DNA from: Isoetes taiwanensis
Lineage: Eukaryota; Streptophyta; Lycopodiopsida; Isoetales; Isoetaceae
NCBI GenBank assembly: GCA_021234155.1
Contig: JAJEKV010000011.1
Span: 12,439,255 to 12,503,254 of the forward strand
Length of the DNA: 64,000 bases
Direction: 5' to 3'
This document shows, in pieces, positions 44,584 to 55,893 of the stretch (position 1 is its first letter; every line of letters starts with the position of its first letter). The notes beneath the pieces were generated by a model. That model searched no databases and was not told the DNA's origin. It saw nothing but the letters and a program-made list of their open reading frames with translations. A program made the position numbers and the translations under genes.

Positions 44584-44880
44584 GTAGAATAGAATAGAAT
44601 AGATTTTTTAGCGTCCACGGAGACCGATTGGCCTATGAGACCCAAACAAAAAGAGAGCAGCAAGCGTATTACTGACAGGATTAAAAACCCCTGCCCCAAA
44701 GGGTTTTCGAGGGAAAAACCTTAGCAGTAATAAGTATCTTTGGCACTTATTTGTAAATTGTATAGGATACAGGTTCAATACCGTCCCCGAGAACACAACC
44801 GAGTCCGTGCATCCATAACCTCCTCGGAGGTATGACCCCAACAAACCCAATCGCCAGTATTCAATAACTCATGCAGCGGT
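44584..44880 (-). mobile_element. 3' fragment of the LINE-L/LINE-R family
   Basis: Reversed: AGAATAGAATAGAATAG at 44586-44602, then the GC-rich 3' region including the GGTTTTCGAGGGAAAAACC hairpin arm seen at 4500 and 18260. 5'-truncated at about 44880 and followed by an A-rich run to 44932. Confidence 0.85.
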
Positions 44881-44934
44881 TGGCGGAAGAAAAAAGTAAA
44901 AAAAAAAAAAAAAAAGAAAGAAAGAAAGAAAAAA

Positions 44935-46525
44935 CAGATGAGACATTCATCTAGTTCGTACGACCAAAACTGGGTGAATCCTACTTGTCCAATATGCTCT
45001 TAGGTGGATCAAATTTAGTACCATCTCTCCCTATATCATTGCATCCGTCTAATGGACATACTTTAATTAAATAATCTCTTTAGAAATACTAAAAGAGATT
45101 CAATCTCTTTAGATTCAATTCAGTTCTTTGCTGAAGGACCCGTACTAAAAAGCTGCCAATTGGATGAGCAAAAAAATGAAGATAAGCCGACATTAATGCT
45201 AAATCGGTCTCTTGGTTTTTGATAAGCTAGATAACATAGAATAATTCTTCATGCCACAAATTTTACACCAACGATGCTCATGAGGAATTCCTTCTATATT
45301 CTATATCTTTATCTACATGGTGAGAAACTCATTCTAAGTTTACAAAGAGTATTCCATAGCTTGCTGGAGGCATCTCCAGCGTGGACGTAAAAATTTATCT
45401 TATCTTATCTTATCTTATCTTATCTTTAAAAAACCCACCCCAACACTTAACATAGAGTTTGAGAATTTATTGCATATTCAAGTCTATTTTCTGATGCCAA
45501 AATGTGTTACCATTTGGGCCAACCCTACTAGATCAAAAATCTTACGAAATTGATTTCCATCCTTGGTGCAAATGTTAGATTAGCACCAAATTCTAGTCGA
45601 CATATATATGTGGACATCTTGATGTCTTTGGCCTTCTCCAACTGCAGAAACATGTTAAATAGTGCACATCATCTTGACTCTCATCATATTTGTGTAATGT
45701 TCATTTTTCTTGGCTACTTGTTAAATAGATCTATTTGTCTTTCAAATCCGTAAAGCATCCAAAGCCTATTTTGTCCTCAATACAAAGTTTGCAAATTAAC
45801 ATAAAACCATACACCGAGATGATGATATCTACAAACACGACAAATAAGGATATGAGTGAAGAACGAAATGTAAAAATTATATCTACAATACGAGAATAAA
45901 GAGAGAACCTGAAAGTTTTGTAAACTGCACGAGAAATATAAAAGATAAAGGCCTAGTTCATGAGAGCAAATGGACATCTTCTTTTCCTCCTCTTTCTATA
46001 ATTCCCCTCCTTTTAATACGTTGGGCCATTCAATTGTATCACAATAAAGCTTCAGATTTCTATATTATTAGCATCAATTATGTAGCTTGTATGAGAAACT
46101 AACAATACACATAAGAATTGCGGAAAGGTAAACGCAAGTTTGTCTTGCCACAGAAATTTAATGTGAATGTTTTGCAGTCATTGCTTTTGTTTCTCGAGTT
46201 TTTCTTTTTCTTTTTCTTTTTAAATAATTGATATCAAAGTAATTTCTTTATTGTGCTGCTCAATTACATTATACATGTCATTCTATGGGTGAACATGCTC
46301 AAACTCAGAATGTCATAGCTCTACTACATGTCGTTGCCCAAATCGTCAAGTGCCTAATATCGAGAGCTCAGATTAGGCAGTAATGGCAATTTGGATAGAA
46401 ATTCGGCATAGATGAATGCTAGTTTATGCAAAATCCAAAAGACACTAACCCACACTAGCAAATATGGTAGTTATAGTAATGGGAGATGTTCAAGCTTATA
46501 ATTTGGAAGGATGTGATATGAGAGG
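44935..46525. other. No gene seen; AT-rich
   Basis: Contains a possible SINE-like tail at 45372-45424 and scattered short open frames without motifs. Confidence 0.5.
45372..45424 (+). mobile_element. Possible SINE/LINE 3' end with (TTATC)n tail
   Basis: CATCTCCAGCGTGGACGTAA precedes five TTATC repeats. GTGGACGTAAAA resembles the LINE 3' end core GTGGACGYTAAAA at 18366 and 55849. Confidence 0.35.
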
Positions 46526-46575
46526 GATAACACCCTGGATTTGGGGCATAACACCCGAGTTCTAGGGTGTTATTC
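46526..46575. repeat. Short hairpin GATAACACCCT / AGGGTGTTAT
   Basis: The arms at 46526-46536 and about 46564-46574 are inverse to each other and match the outer ends of the foldback at 48284-48419. Confidence 0.6.
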
Positions 46576-46817
46576 GCTTTAACAAACTAGGCCCGAGAGG
46601 TTTATGATAGTTTTGTGACAGTTTTATGGTGGTTTCATAATAAGCTAGGTGTTTATTGCCATTTGGCATATCAAACTAGGTGTTTATGCCCTTTTTAATG
46701 TGTTACTGATGGGTAATGCCACTGCAATCAACGATTGAGATCCAATTCTGCCATGAAACTTGCAGGCGAGGTTGTTAACATGTATGCACAATATACTAAG
46801 GGCTCTCTTATATGCAG

Positions 46818-47732
46818 GGTCGTAGAAGGTCTCAAGAGCAGGAGGGTCGACCTCCAAGTTTGTCTCCCTTTAATGAAGATCGGACTAGCGAATCAGCCCT
46901 AAAAGCAGCAGCAGATGCCGAGGCCGCAGAGGCTGCAAAATTAGAGGCTGCAGCAAAAGCCAAAGCAGCAGAAGAAAAGGCTAAATTAGAGCTTGAATCC
47001 AAAGCCAAGGCTAAAGCTGAAGCAGAAACTAAAGCCAAAGCTAAAGCCGAAGCAGAAGCTAAAGCCAAAGCTAAAGCAGAAGCAGAAGCAGAAGTTAAAG
47101 CCAAAGTGGAGGCGGAATCCAAAGAAAAAGCCAAAGCAGAATCAGATGCAAAATCCAAATCCAAAGCAGAGGCAGAAGCAAAAGCCAAAGCCAAAGCAGA
47201 GGCAGAAGCTGCTAGCAAAGCTAAAGCCAAAGAAGAAGAGGATGCCAAATTGAAAGCCAAAGTAGCAGAAGCAGATAAAAAAGCAAAAGAAGTAGAAACA
47301 AAGAGAAAAAAGGAGGATGTTACTCTAGAGACCAAGCCTATTGGGGTAATATCATGTATTGTGTATCGCTCAGTTTATGAATTTCTAACACAGTCTTAAT
47401 CATATTAGTCTCATAAATAGACAGATGGAGAGATTATTTCGCCAGATGTTAAAAGTTCTGGGGGGCATCCTAAAGTTCACTTCAAAGAAAATGCACCTGT
47501 TAAGGTCTGTGTTCTTCTCCTTTTTTTTGTAGCATACCCTAAGTATATCTCAAGGAATATTGTTATGCAGTAATAATTATTGTTAATGGACTAGTCTCTG
47601 AACTCCATTAGATGATTGTTTTATTGTGGATTCTATTAGATAGTGGAACCACTGAATATTGGAATGGGAGATGAAGAAAAGGGAAAAGGTTTTAAAGCTG
47701 GTGCAAAACGAGTAAATGGCATTGCTGAGCAG
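46818..47732 (+). CDS. Spliced gene, partial: Lys/Ala/Glu-rich coiled-coil protein
   Basis: Three exons fit in one frame with phase-0 introns: 46818-47345 (acceptor TATGCAG, donor GTAATA), 47421-47504 (acceptor AAATAG, donor GTCTGT) and 47640-47732 (acceptor TATTAG, donor GTATTT). Exon 1 begins GRRRSQEQEGRPPSLSPF and then becomes a long run of AEAEAKAKAK-type repeats lacking Pro and aromatic residues, a strongly predicted single helix or coiled coil. Exon 2 reads SPDVKSSGGHPKVHFKENAP; exon 3 reads EPLNIGMGDEEKGKGFKAGA. Upstream and downstream exons were not identified, so the gene is incomplete. Function unknown. It is the best candidate host gene in the window, though the minor repeats could also arise from repeat expansion in non-coding DNA. 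The minus-strand open frame over exon 1 is a shadow. Confidence 0.5.
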
Positions 47733-49063
47733 GTATTTAAAGAAAGATAAATAGAATGTTTTATGTCTGTACATTAGTTTGTCAAAACATCCTTTCTTTT
47801 AAGATAGGAAATTATAGGAATTGGAACTGATATGAATTATATATATTATCAAAACTTGGTTTATCAATCCTCTAGCTTCTAGATTTGGAAATGGTATGCA
47901 TGAAGCTTGCTTTGAAAAAAAAAAAAAACCCGGCCTGACAACAACAACACATCCAAGACAAGGACTTGAAAGTATGACTGGGTGTATAGCTAAAGGACAT
48001 CTTATGAGGTTTTAGAATCAACGGTGATATATATCTAAACACTTTTATGAGCTTTCCAACATTGTAAATCATTAAATTTAGTCAAATATGTTATGAAACC
48101 TAAACACCCAACCCCTCAAGTTTATAGTGATCCAACGATTGAGATCAATCTTGGCTAGTGCTTCAGTGGAGCCATAACACGCCGGTACTTTATAAAACTC
48201 TAAGATTTTATCAAATACATGATCTTAATTAATTCTAATGATCCTTAGACATCCCAAAATTGTTGGGGTGCGGTGTTAAAGAAGATAACACCCTGGCCCT
48301 CAAGTGTTACGGCTCCTGTAAAACACTCACTGCCTTTGGTAGTTCGTGTTTTACTGGAGTTGTAACACTCTAGAGGCGGCGAGTGTTTAGCTATAACACT
48401 CGAGGGCCAGGGCGTTATCAACTCCATCTCAAGCTAGAGATTTTAAATCTCAAAAGAATTATGGTAAAGTTTTAATTGAAAATTGAGAGTGTAAAGAAAT
48501 ATACCAAATATTTAGTTCTTGGATGACGATTAGGATAGTTAATAGAATTGTATTGGATTGTGGAGATAACATCATTACTAGTAGGGGTTATCTCTATTAC
48601 ATATTTGAAATTTGGTTTTGCACAATCATTTATGTGGATAAGCTTCTTTTTGTTTGGATCGAATCAGAATGAATTTGCAACCAATTAATTAATGTTTCAT
48701 AGAATGTGTATTTATATGGTTCTTGCTTATTGAAGCATACCAGTATTGTGTTTGATATTCTATTTGACAATCTTTACTTTTGGAAATGGTTAAGGATCAA
48801 CTAAATGTCTGATAAGGCAAGTTAAACTGGGTATTCATTTTTGCAGGTCATTTTTGACTGTTGTTTGCTAGTGTAAACATGCTCCTGAAGAATATACTTT
48901 GGGCTGCTAAATACTTGACAAGATGAGGCGTGCTACATAAAATATGAAGGAGCAAATTATTAAGAACATCATTCTTAAGACATAATATTCGAATGGATAA
49001 TTCTAAGACTTTGAATAAGAAAATGAAAATAGTGATTGTTTATGTCAATGACACCCTTTTTTT
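47733..49063. other. No further exon recognised; contains one foldback
   Basis: An AT-rich stretch that may hold the rest of the preceding gene. I could not find a convincing next exon. The foldback at 48284-48419 is listed separately. Confidence 0.4.
48284..48419. mobile_element. 136-bp foldback/MITE with GATAACACCCTGGCCCTC ends
   Basis: The left arm GATAACACCCTGGCCCTC and right arm GAGGGCCAGGGCGTTATC are inverse with one mismatch; inner TGTTAC/GTAACA words also pair. No coding capacity. A target duplication is not obvious. Confidence 0.7.
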
Positions 49064-50815
49064 TTTTGATAGATAAAGAATTTTCACTTATAAGTTTTAC
49101 AAAACCTTGTAACAGATAGACACCCTTCCTGAATGAGTTCGAGGACGGATAGCTACAAAACCCTCTTACTGTAGAACATGCAGAATTCTTTCTGGAAGTA
49201 GCTTGATGAATGTTTCCCAGACGAACATATGAAAGGAAACATCACCCTCGAATATGCACTTGAATTTTCACAACATATCTATGAGTATGTGTAGTACTTG
49301 AGAGCCTGTATTGTATGCACCTTTGGCTAGAGTAAAAGAGTTGCGTTCGAAATGACACATAAAGCCCATGATCTGACTATATGAAAGCATTATATTTTTG
49401 GGGCTGTCCATTCTGCTGGATACGTGCCTAGGAGGAGGTCGCTACTCCCAAATGCAGACATATCCATGCACCACATCCACACAACTTGCAGGACAATGCA
49501 CTCTACCAAGCAGTGTTCCAAAGACTCTTCGCCATTGCACCACACTCACATAACTTGCAGGTCAGTGCACTCTACCAAGCAGTGTTCCAAAGTCTCTTCG
49601 CCATTCTTACAAAATGGATATAGCGGGCTCACCTCAAACTTGAAATTGGATAGTCTACTATTCACCGTAAGGACCCTATGGACCACTTGCCGCAAAAATG
49701 AAATATCACTCGGTGGAAGGAGAAGTTTCATTCACACATCTTTTCAAATTTCTTTCAATTGTGTGTCCATGGCTTGCTCATTCCAGTTGGCTGGCAGTGC
49801 TATAGTACCTTTTGTTTTCATACAATTGATTTCACAAATGGCCCTGCATGTAAGTCAAGAAGACTTATTTCAATAGATTCCTACATTGTTTTGTTCCTAG
49901 TCTGAAGGCTAAATTTTACTTGAGAACTATCTAATCTGTTAATTGACTGCCTTCATGCCACACTACACATGGACCTATGCCACAATTGATCCACCTTCTC
50001 ACCACTCTTAACATTGCCACTAGAGCCATAGGTCTATTTTTGTTGCGGTAATTGACCAAAATTCCCATGGCAGAGTGGTACTCGTTGTGTAATTATTGAT
50101 ATTTAACTTTAAATGATTTTTCACCACATTCCACGCAGAAATGAGTCCTCTCAAATGATGGGGAAGCACCAGTACTTAGCTTCAAGCCATAAAAGGGAGA
50201 CCATGGAACATATATTTGTGGAGATGGTACTTAGAACGTCTGCATTAATATAGTATGGCCTGCTTTATGAGTTAAAGACTTGGTGATTTCATTTTCTCTC
50301 TAGAATATTTCCACATGAATTTAGCTTTTAGTATTTTACTTCGTAAGGCCAAATCAATCATGCCCCCTTCTTCTTTACCTCTTTTACATTTTCCCCATGC
50401 TATTTTCACTAGTGTTCCTTTATTGCCTCTCCCTATGAAGTGCCTGAGTGTCCCTTCTATTTCTTTTACTTTCTTTGATGGGGCTGTAAGGAGAGATGAA
50501 ACATAGATGTGGGTGCTGCATAACACATGCTTCGCTACAAATATCCTTCCCACCATTGATAATTTTGTAACCTTCCACTAATTCAGGTGCTTCTGCAAAC
50601 CTAATAACATCTCATTCCATGCAGTTGTTGTCGGTACATTAATTCCCACTAGGATTTCCACAAGATTAGAATATTCTCCTTTTGGTATGACTTTCTATAG
50701 GAAGCACTTTAAGCAACTAGGACGTGGCCCTTCCCCCTAGTCCATTGTGGAGAACATTTCTTCCAATTGATGAGGCACCACGAAGCCAAGGAAAAAGGAT
50801 TTAGCAACTAATTCG
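49064..50815 (-). mobile_element. 5'-truncated LINE, zinc-knuckle type, reversed
   Basis: A T run at 49064-49076 is the poly(A) tail on the minus strand. The sequence just inside matches the 3' UTR of the LINE at 42992-44232 in reverse (AGGGTGTCTATCTGTTACAA). On the minus strand 49731-49546 reads CKNGEETLEHCLVECTDLQ, and 50556-50272 reads MVGRIFVAKHVLCSTHIYV with EEGGMIDLALRSKILKAKFM, the segment that follows the polymerase. The 5' limit near 50815 is approximate. Several frame breaks: an older copy than 42992-44232. Confidence 0.8.
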
Positions 50816-51763
50816 GGTCCGGGATCGTGGAATAAATTACTACTCCTATACATTAGTGTAGCCAAAATAAATTTGGCTAAACTACCCTCAAATTGGAGCT
50901 TGAAGTTTCTAGCACTTGGCTAAACTAGATGATTTTTCACAATCACAGTTTCTAGGCATTGGCTAAACTTAAAAAAAAAATGAGGAGGCAAAAATTTAAG
51001 CCTTTGGACGAAGACATTGAACTAATTTAATATGGACAAAGTAAATGGTAATCAACATAATGTGGCATAATTGACAGATATAATCATTGTTATAACTTCC
51101 TTGATACAAAGAAGCAACAAAGGCATAAATATGCATGAAGATGTTCAAACTCAAAGAAAAAGAAGGGGAGGTCCGTTGTTCCTTCTAGATACGATCAATT
51201 ATGCGACTGCTTCCTCTTCATACCTAGAATAAGAAAGGAAGAGAAATAAAATAAATAAAATAAAAAATTGAACTCTACTTGGTGCTTTTTTGAAGTCCGT
51301 ACAGAACTTGGTGTCAGCTTGTCAGCTAATCCACACATTTTTCCAAGCTTCCTATTTCTGAGGTTTAGCTAATTGATGTTCTGTTAGAATTGTTTGGAGG
51401 TGGAGGTTTAGCAATTCAACCTAGAAGCTCACATGGGTGCTGTATAATGTAGAAATTGAAGAACACAGATCCGTGGGGTGTATGGTCGGATTTTAGCAAG
51501 TTCAAAAGTTAGTTTCTTTGGGATCCATCGGCACAAATTCAAAAGTTAGTTTCTTTGGGTTCCAAATTTTAGCAGGTCACATCCATTACCGTGAGCAGTA
51601 AGCAGGTCATGATTGTACAAAAGGGTAGGGACTAGACGAAGTGATAGACGGAAAATACGTAGTATATAGTAGGTGAAGGGTGGAAAAAAAAGCGAAGGGT
51701 AGAAAAAAAAATGTATGAAGGGTGTTTGTGCTAGTGCTATGGCGTGTTTATTTACTACCCACC
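50816..51763. other. No gene seen
   Basis: AT-rich, with short direct repeats (AAAAGTTAGTTTCTTTGGG twice near 51505-51560). No coding or RNA gene signal. Confidence 0.5.
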
Positions 51764-51927
51764 AGCATATTGAATGTCTCTAAGGGTTGTATGTTGGTGG
51801 TGCATACTACAAGGACAAAGCTATCACCTAAAGGAAAAGGGTATGAGCATATTGAATGTCTCTAAGGGTTGTATGTTGGTGGTGCATACTACAAGGACAA
51901 AGCTATCACCTAAAGAAAAAGGGTATG
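51764..51927. repeat. 82-bp tandem duplication, two copies
   Basis: CATATTGAATGTCTCTAAGG begins at 51766 and again at 51848; both copies end with an AAAAGGGTATG word. They differ at a single base seen by eye. Confidence 0.9.
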
Positions 51928-52474
51928 TCTGAGAGGAGGGAAGATGTTTCTTGGTGTAGGCGCAGGCGGCAGCGGCTAGGGCGGTTAGGAAGGCAGAGAG
52001 CCGTCTCTGCCCTCCATTTCCGGCACTACCACTGTTTCATTGTTCTCCTCAAAATTGATCTGTGGTGCTAGCTAGGAATCGGCATGGCATTTTACTTTTC
52101 TGCTTTGCCTGCGAAGCAGTATGTTTCAGTCTTGGGAGTGATCTTCCTTGAGGCAAGAACACATCGAAATGGCGTGGAGGCCTATAAGATGGAGTAAATA
52201 TCTGCTGGCAGATCTATCAAGTGGTGCAGTTTCAATTTCTTGCAACTTCATTTTCTTATCATCCAGGTTCTTTCGCATTTGGCTATTTCCATTTCCTACT
52301 CTTTCTTTCTAGCAGAAGGGTTCAAATTGTGCATTAGATGATCAGGAAGATTCTTTTCTTAGCAGTACCTTCATATGGGTCTTCAGATTTGCTAGATTCT
52401 GGTTGGAAAATGCAAGGTTACAGGCTGAAAAGCAGATAATAAGTGGATTGTTTTTCTTTTAGCACTCGATTCCT

Positions 52475-52735
52475 ATCTCAAGTACTGCTATGCTTGAGTG
52501 GTTGCCAATTCTTGCTGTGCTTTGGTATTTTATGCCAAGAACTCTCAAGTACTGATATGCTTGAGAGATTACTGATATTAATTGGCTTTGGTATTTTATG
52601 CCAAGAACTCTCAAGTACTGCTATGCTTGAGAGTTTCTTCATTGGCTTTGGTATTTTATGCCAAGAACCTCACAATTTTCACAAGTACTGATATGCTTGG
52701 TTGATTATTCTCAAATACTGATATGTTTGAGTGAG
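52475..52735. repeat. ~70-75-bp imperfect tandem repeat, 3-4 copies
   Basis: The words CTCAAGTACTGATATGCTTG and TTTGGTATTTTATGCCAAGA alternate through the stretch. Confidence 0.85.
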
Positions 52736-53164
52736 AGCTTCTTGGATTTCATATTATCTTGCCGCAGCTTTACAGATATGAAGCCTTACACTTTTTCGTC
52801 CTTTTCATCATTATTGCAATGGTTCTCTTCTTATATAGAAGAGAACCATCATTCTAGGGAAAGGGACGCCAGTTTCGGCGCCAGGTCTGCTTTTGGATTC
52901 AAGCTTTCTTTGGCACAAGTCTGCTATAGCGCAGGCTTTCTTTGGCCTTTTCTCTCATAAAAGCCTTGTGTCTTCCTGCATTCCTCATCGGCGTTTCCTC
53001 TGAGCTGAATCTTGTTGTTGTACGGAGTTTTCCCTACATTGATTCCTACACTGGTGCTGCTTCTTGATTATGCATAGGATGGATTGGTCTCAGGGGCACT
53101 TGCGCTTTAGGATCGATGGTGCTACCTAAAAATCTGGTCCCAGAACATAATTGTGTCATGGCTT

Positions 53165-53465
53165 GGCTCTCACCTTTGATGCTAATTCCGTTCTAGATCT
53201 TTTGCTTTTGATCTCAGCATGCTTTTCCAATGATATCCTATGTGGTGCTGCTGCATTCATCTGTGGCTCTCACCTTTGATGCTAATTCCGTTCTAGAGCT
53301 TTTACTTTGATCTCAGCATGCTTTTCCAATGATATCCTCTGTGGTGCTGCTGCATTCATCTGTGGCTCTCACCTTTGATGCTAATTTCGTTCTAGATCTT
53401 TTGCTTTTGATCTCAGCATGCTTTTCCAATGATATCCTCTGTGGTGCTGCTGCATTCATCTGTGG
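53165..53465. repeat. ~98-bp tandem repeat, three copies
   Basis: CTCTCACCTTTGATGCTAAT recurs at about 53169, 53267 and 53364, each followed by a CAGCATGCTTTTCCAATGAT word. Confidence 0.9.
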
Positions 53466-54279
53466 ATGTTGCTGGATTTGTGTTGTTAGCATTGTGGCCC
53501 TGTCGATTTCTTCTACTCAATTCTTGCGTCTCTGCTTCTCCATTGATCATTTTAATTTCGATCTGAGAGGTTTTCGGCTCTGTACAGGTACTGTGTCCCT
53601 TGGTGGATTGGGCTCAAGTTATGATCTGCTTCCTCATGGAATCGATGGTGCTTACTGAAAAACCGATCCTGAATGAAAGTAAAATCTTACTTGCTCTCTG
53701 TTCCTCTCATCTGTGCATGTTGGTGGTCGCCTCGCTCTCTGCCACAGTTAAAATATGTTTTTTCCCAGCATGCTTTTCGCTTCTGGATGTGCATGTTTGT
53801 GGTCGCCGCTTTACCCCCGATTATGATATGTTTTTTTTTCCCAATCATGCTCTTAAACCACGTGCCCTAGCCAGCTATAACCTCTGCCTTGTCTTGCCTT
53901 CTCTTTTTCATCAGAGGCCCTGCCTCGGCCTGCATCTAGCCCATCCGACTGCCCTAGCATCACCCAACTGAAAAAATCGACATGGGATTGGCTATCTGGG
54001 CAGATCGATCTGAGGTCGACCGCCGTTGATTCGTCCGCAGGATGAACTGTGCTGATTTGCTTTTTGGGGTTACCGGGGTCTGGTTTCCCCGCCAAATTTT
54101 TTGGGCTATAAATTGCATGGGGTTTCCGACTCCCGATATCCCTTAATTCTAGATTTAAAAAGTTGTAGCTTTATGTTTGTATTGTTTTAGGTCGAATTAT
54201 GGTGTTTCTTAGAGATTGTGCCTGGGCTTGGCTTGGTTCTGTCCGGGGTCTTATTTGTATGGTTAGAATAATTTATATG

Positions 54280-54660
54280 TTGAGTTTGGTCAGTCTAGTC
54301 CTTGCCTCGTCTTTCCCTTGTTGTTTGATGCCATGCATAGGTCGTTTATGCCCCCTTATGTTATAAACCTTAAATCACGGGTTCTAAACATTATAACAAA
54401 GGATCTTGTGCATAATTTATTAAACATTAATCATAAAAGGTCCTTACATAGGTCGAACCCTGTGCATGGTTATGTTTCGGTGTTAAGTTTGGTCAGTCAA
54501 GTTCTTGCCTCATCTTTCCCTTGTTGTTTGACACCACACATAGGTCGTTGGTGCCCCCTTATATTACAAACATTAAACCTCGTGCTAAAAACATTATAAT
54601 CAAGGGTCCTTGGTGCGTATTTTATTAAACATTCATAACAAAAGTTCTTGTGCATAGATT
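54280..54660. repeat. ~205-bp imperfect tandem duplication
   Basis: TTTGGTCAGTCTAGTCCTTG near 54285 and TTTGGTCAGTCAAGTTCTTG near 54489 start the two copies; both continue through a CCCTTGTTGTTTGA word and a CCCCCTTAT word. Confidence 0.8.
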
Positions 54661-55224
54661 GGTCCCTTCCCTCCCTCTTCCTTTTTCTTTGTTGTTTCTG
54701 GCGTCTTTTTCATTGGTCGTTCCCTTGGATGTCTAGTTTCTGCAGAGGTCATGTTAGGTTCGGTGCATAGTACTCTTTGGTTGCTTTTCTGGTTTTTGTT
54801 CGGTTGGTCGGTGTGTTGCTTGGATGTATGATGCGTTGTCGTCTAGGGGTTCGTGGTTGGTTTACCGGTGCTTGTTTTGATTTTGTGCGTCCTTTTACGC
54901 TTGTAGTGTTGTTGTATTTTTGGAGTTGGGGTCGCATTTTTTCCAGTTTTTGTTTGGTGTGCCTCCGACTCGACCTTGGGATTGTCTTTCTGTTTCATTG
55001 GGTTTCATTTTTTGGGTCAATCTTTAGTTGGGTGGATAGTTGTCGTATTGTCATTTTTTTCCATCAATGGCCTGCGTGTTATTTATTCATTTTTCAGCTT
55101 TTTAGGGCGGCCGTTTTTATGATGCCCAACCTCGTAGTTTCTATGTTGCAGTCTCTAGATTGACCCTCTTATGTGTCAACATCCTTTTTTGCTTTCTTAC
55201 TTGTATGTATTCGTTGGTGTATAA

Positions 55225-55778
55225 ATTATGGATCATTGCTCGTTTTTGCGGAGTCGTTTAGTTCTTTTCCTTGAGTCGGTTTGCATTTGGCTAACTATAA
55301 TTGTTGTGGTTGTTTGTTGTCATTTGGCGGCTTATCTACTCCTTGTTGCTGATCTTTTTCCTTGTCCGCCTTCATTTAGTTTGACTTGAGGGTGGGAGCA
55401 TCCATTTGGGCATAAAGTGACTTCAGTCGTATGTTTAATTCTTTGCTTGGGTATTCCATGTATTTCTATCTTTGCAGTCTATGGTAGCATCCTTGGCATC
55501 ATATTATGGATCATTGCTCGTTTTTGCAGAGTCATTTAGTTCTTTTCCTTGAGTCGGTTTGCATTTGGCTAACTATAATTGTTGTGGTTGTTTGTTGTCT
55601 TGGCAGCTTATCTACTCCTTGTTGCTGATCTTTTTCCTTGTCCGCCTTCATTTAGTTTGACTTGAGGGTGGGAGCATCCATTTGGGCATAAAGTGACTTC
55701 AGTCATATGTTTAATTTTTTGCTTGGGTATTCCATGTATTTCTATCTTTGCAGTCTATGATAGCATCCTTGGCATCAT
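55225..55778. repeat. 278-bp tandem duplication, two copies
   Basis: ATTATGGATCATTGCTCG starts at 55225 and 55503; both copies end GCATCCTTGGCATCAT. The second is two bases shorter and nearly identical, so it is recent. Confidence 0.9.
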
Positions 55779-55839
55779 AGGTTTCTTAGTTGAGGGATGC
55801 TCATTTGTTTGTCCATTTTACATTGTTTGTCCCATGACC

Positions 55840-55893
55840 TATTGGTCTCCGTGGACGTTAAAAAAACTATTCTATTCTATTCTATTCTTCTTG
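55840..55893 (+). mobile_element. Very short 3' end of the LINE-L/LINE-R family
   Basis: CCTATTGGTCTCCGTGGACG followed by TTAAAAAAAC and three to four ATTCT units. It is the last ~50 bases of the family, a severely 5'-truncated insertion. Confidence 0.8.

Noticed and set aside
46832-47335. Minus-strand 167-residue Ser/Ala/Leu-rich frame
   Set aside because: Antisense shadow of the Lys/Ala/Glu repeat exon.
54777-55163. 128-residue hydrophobic frame as a membrane protein
   Set aside because: It lies in T-rich DNA where Phe/Leu/Val codons dominate by composition; no homologous motif, no exon context.
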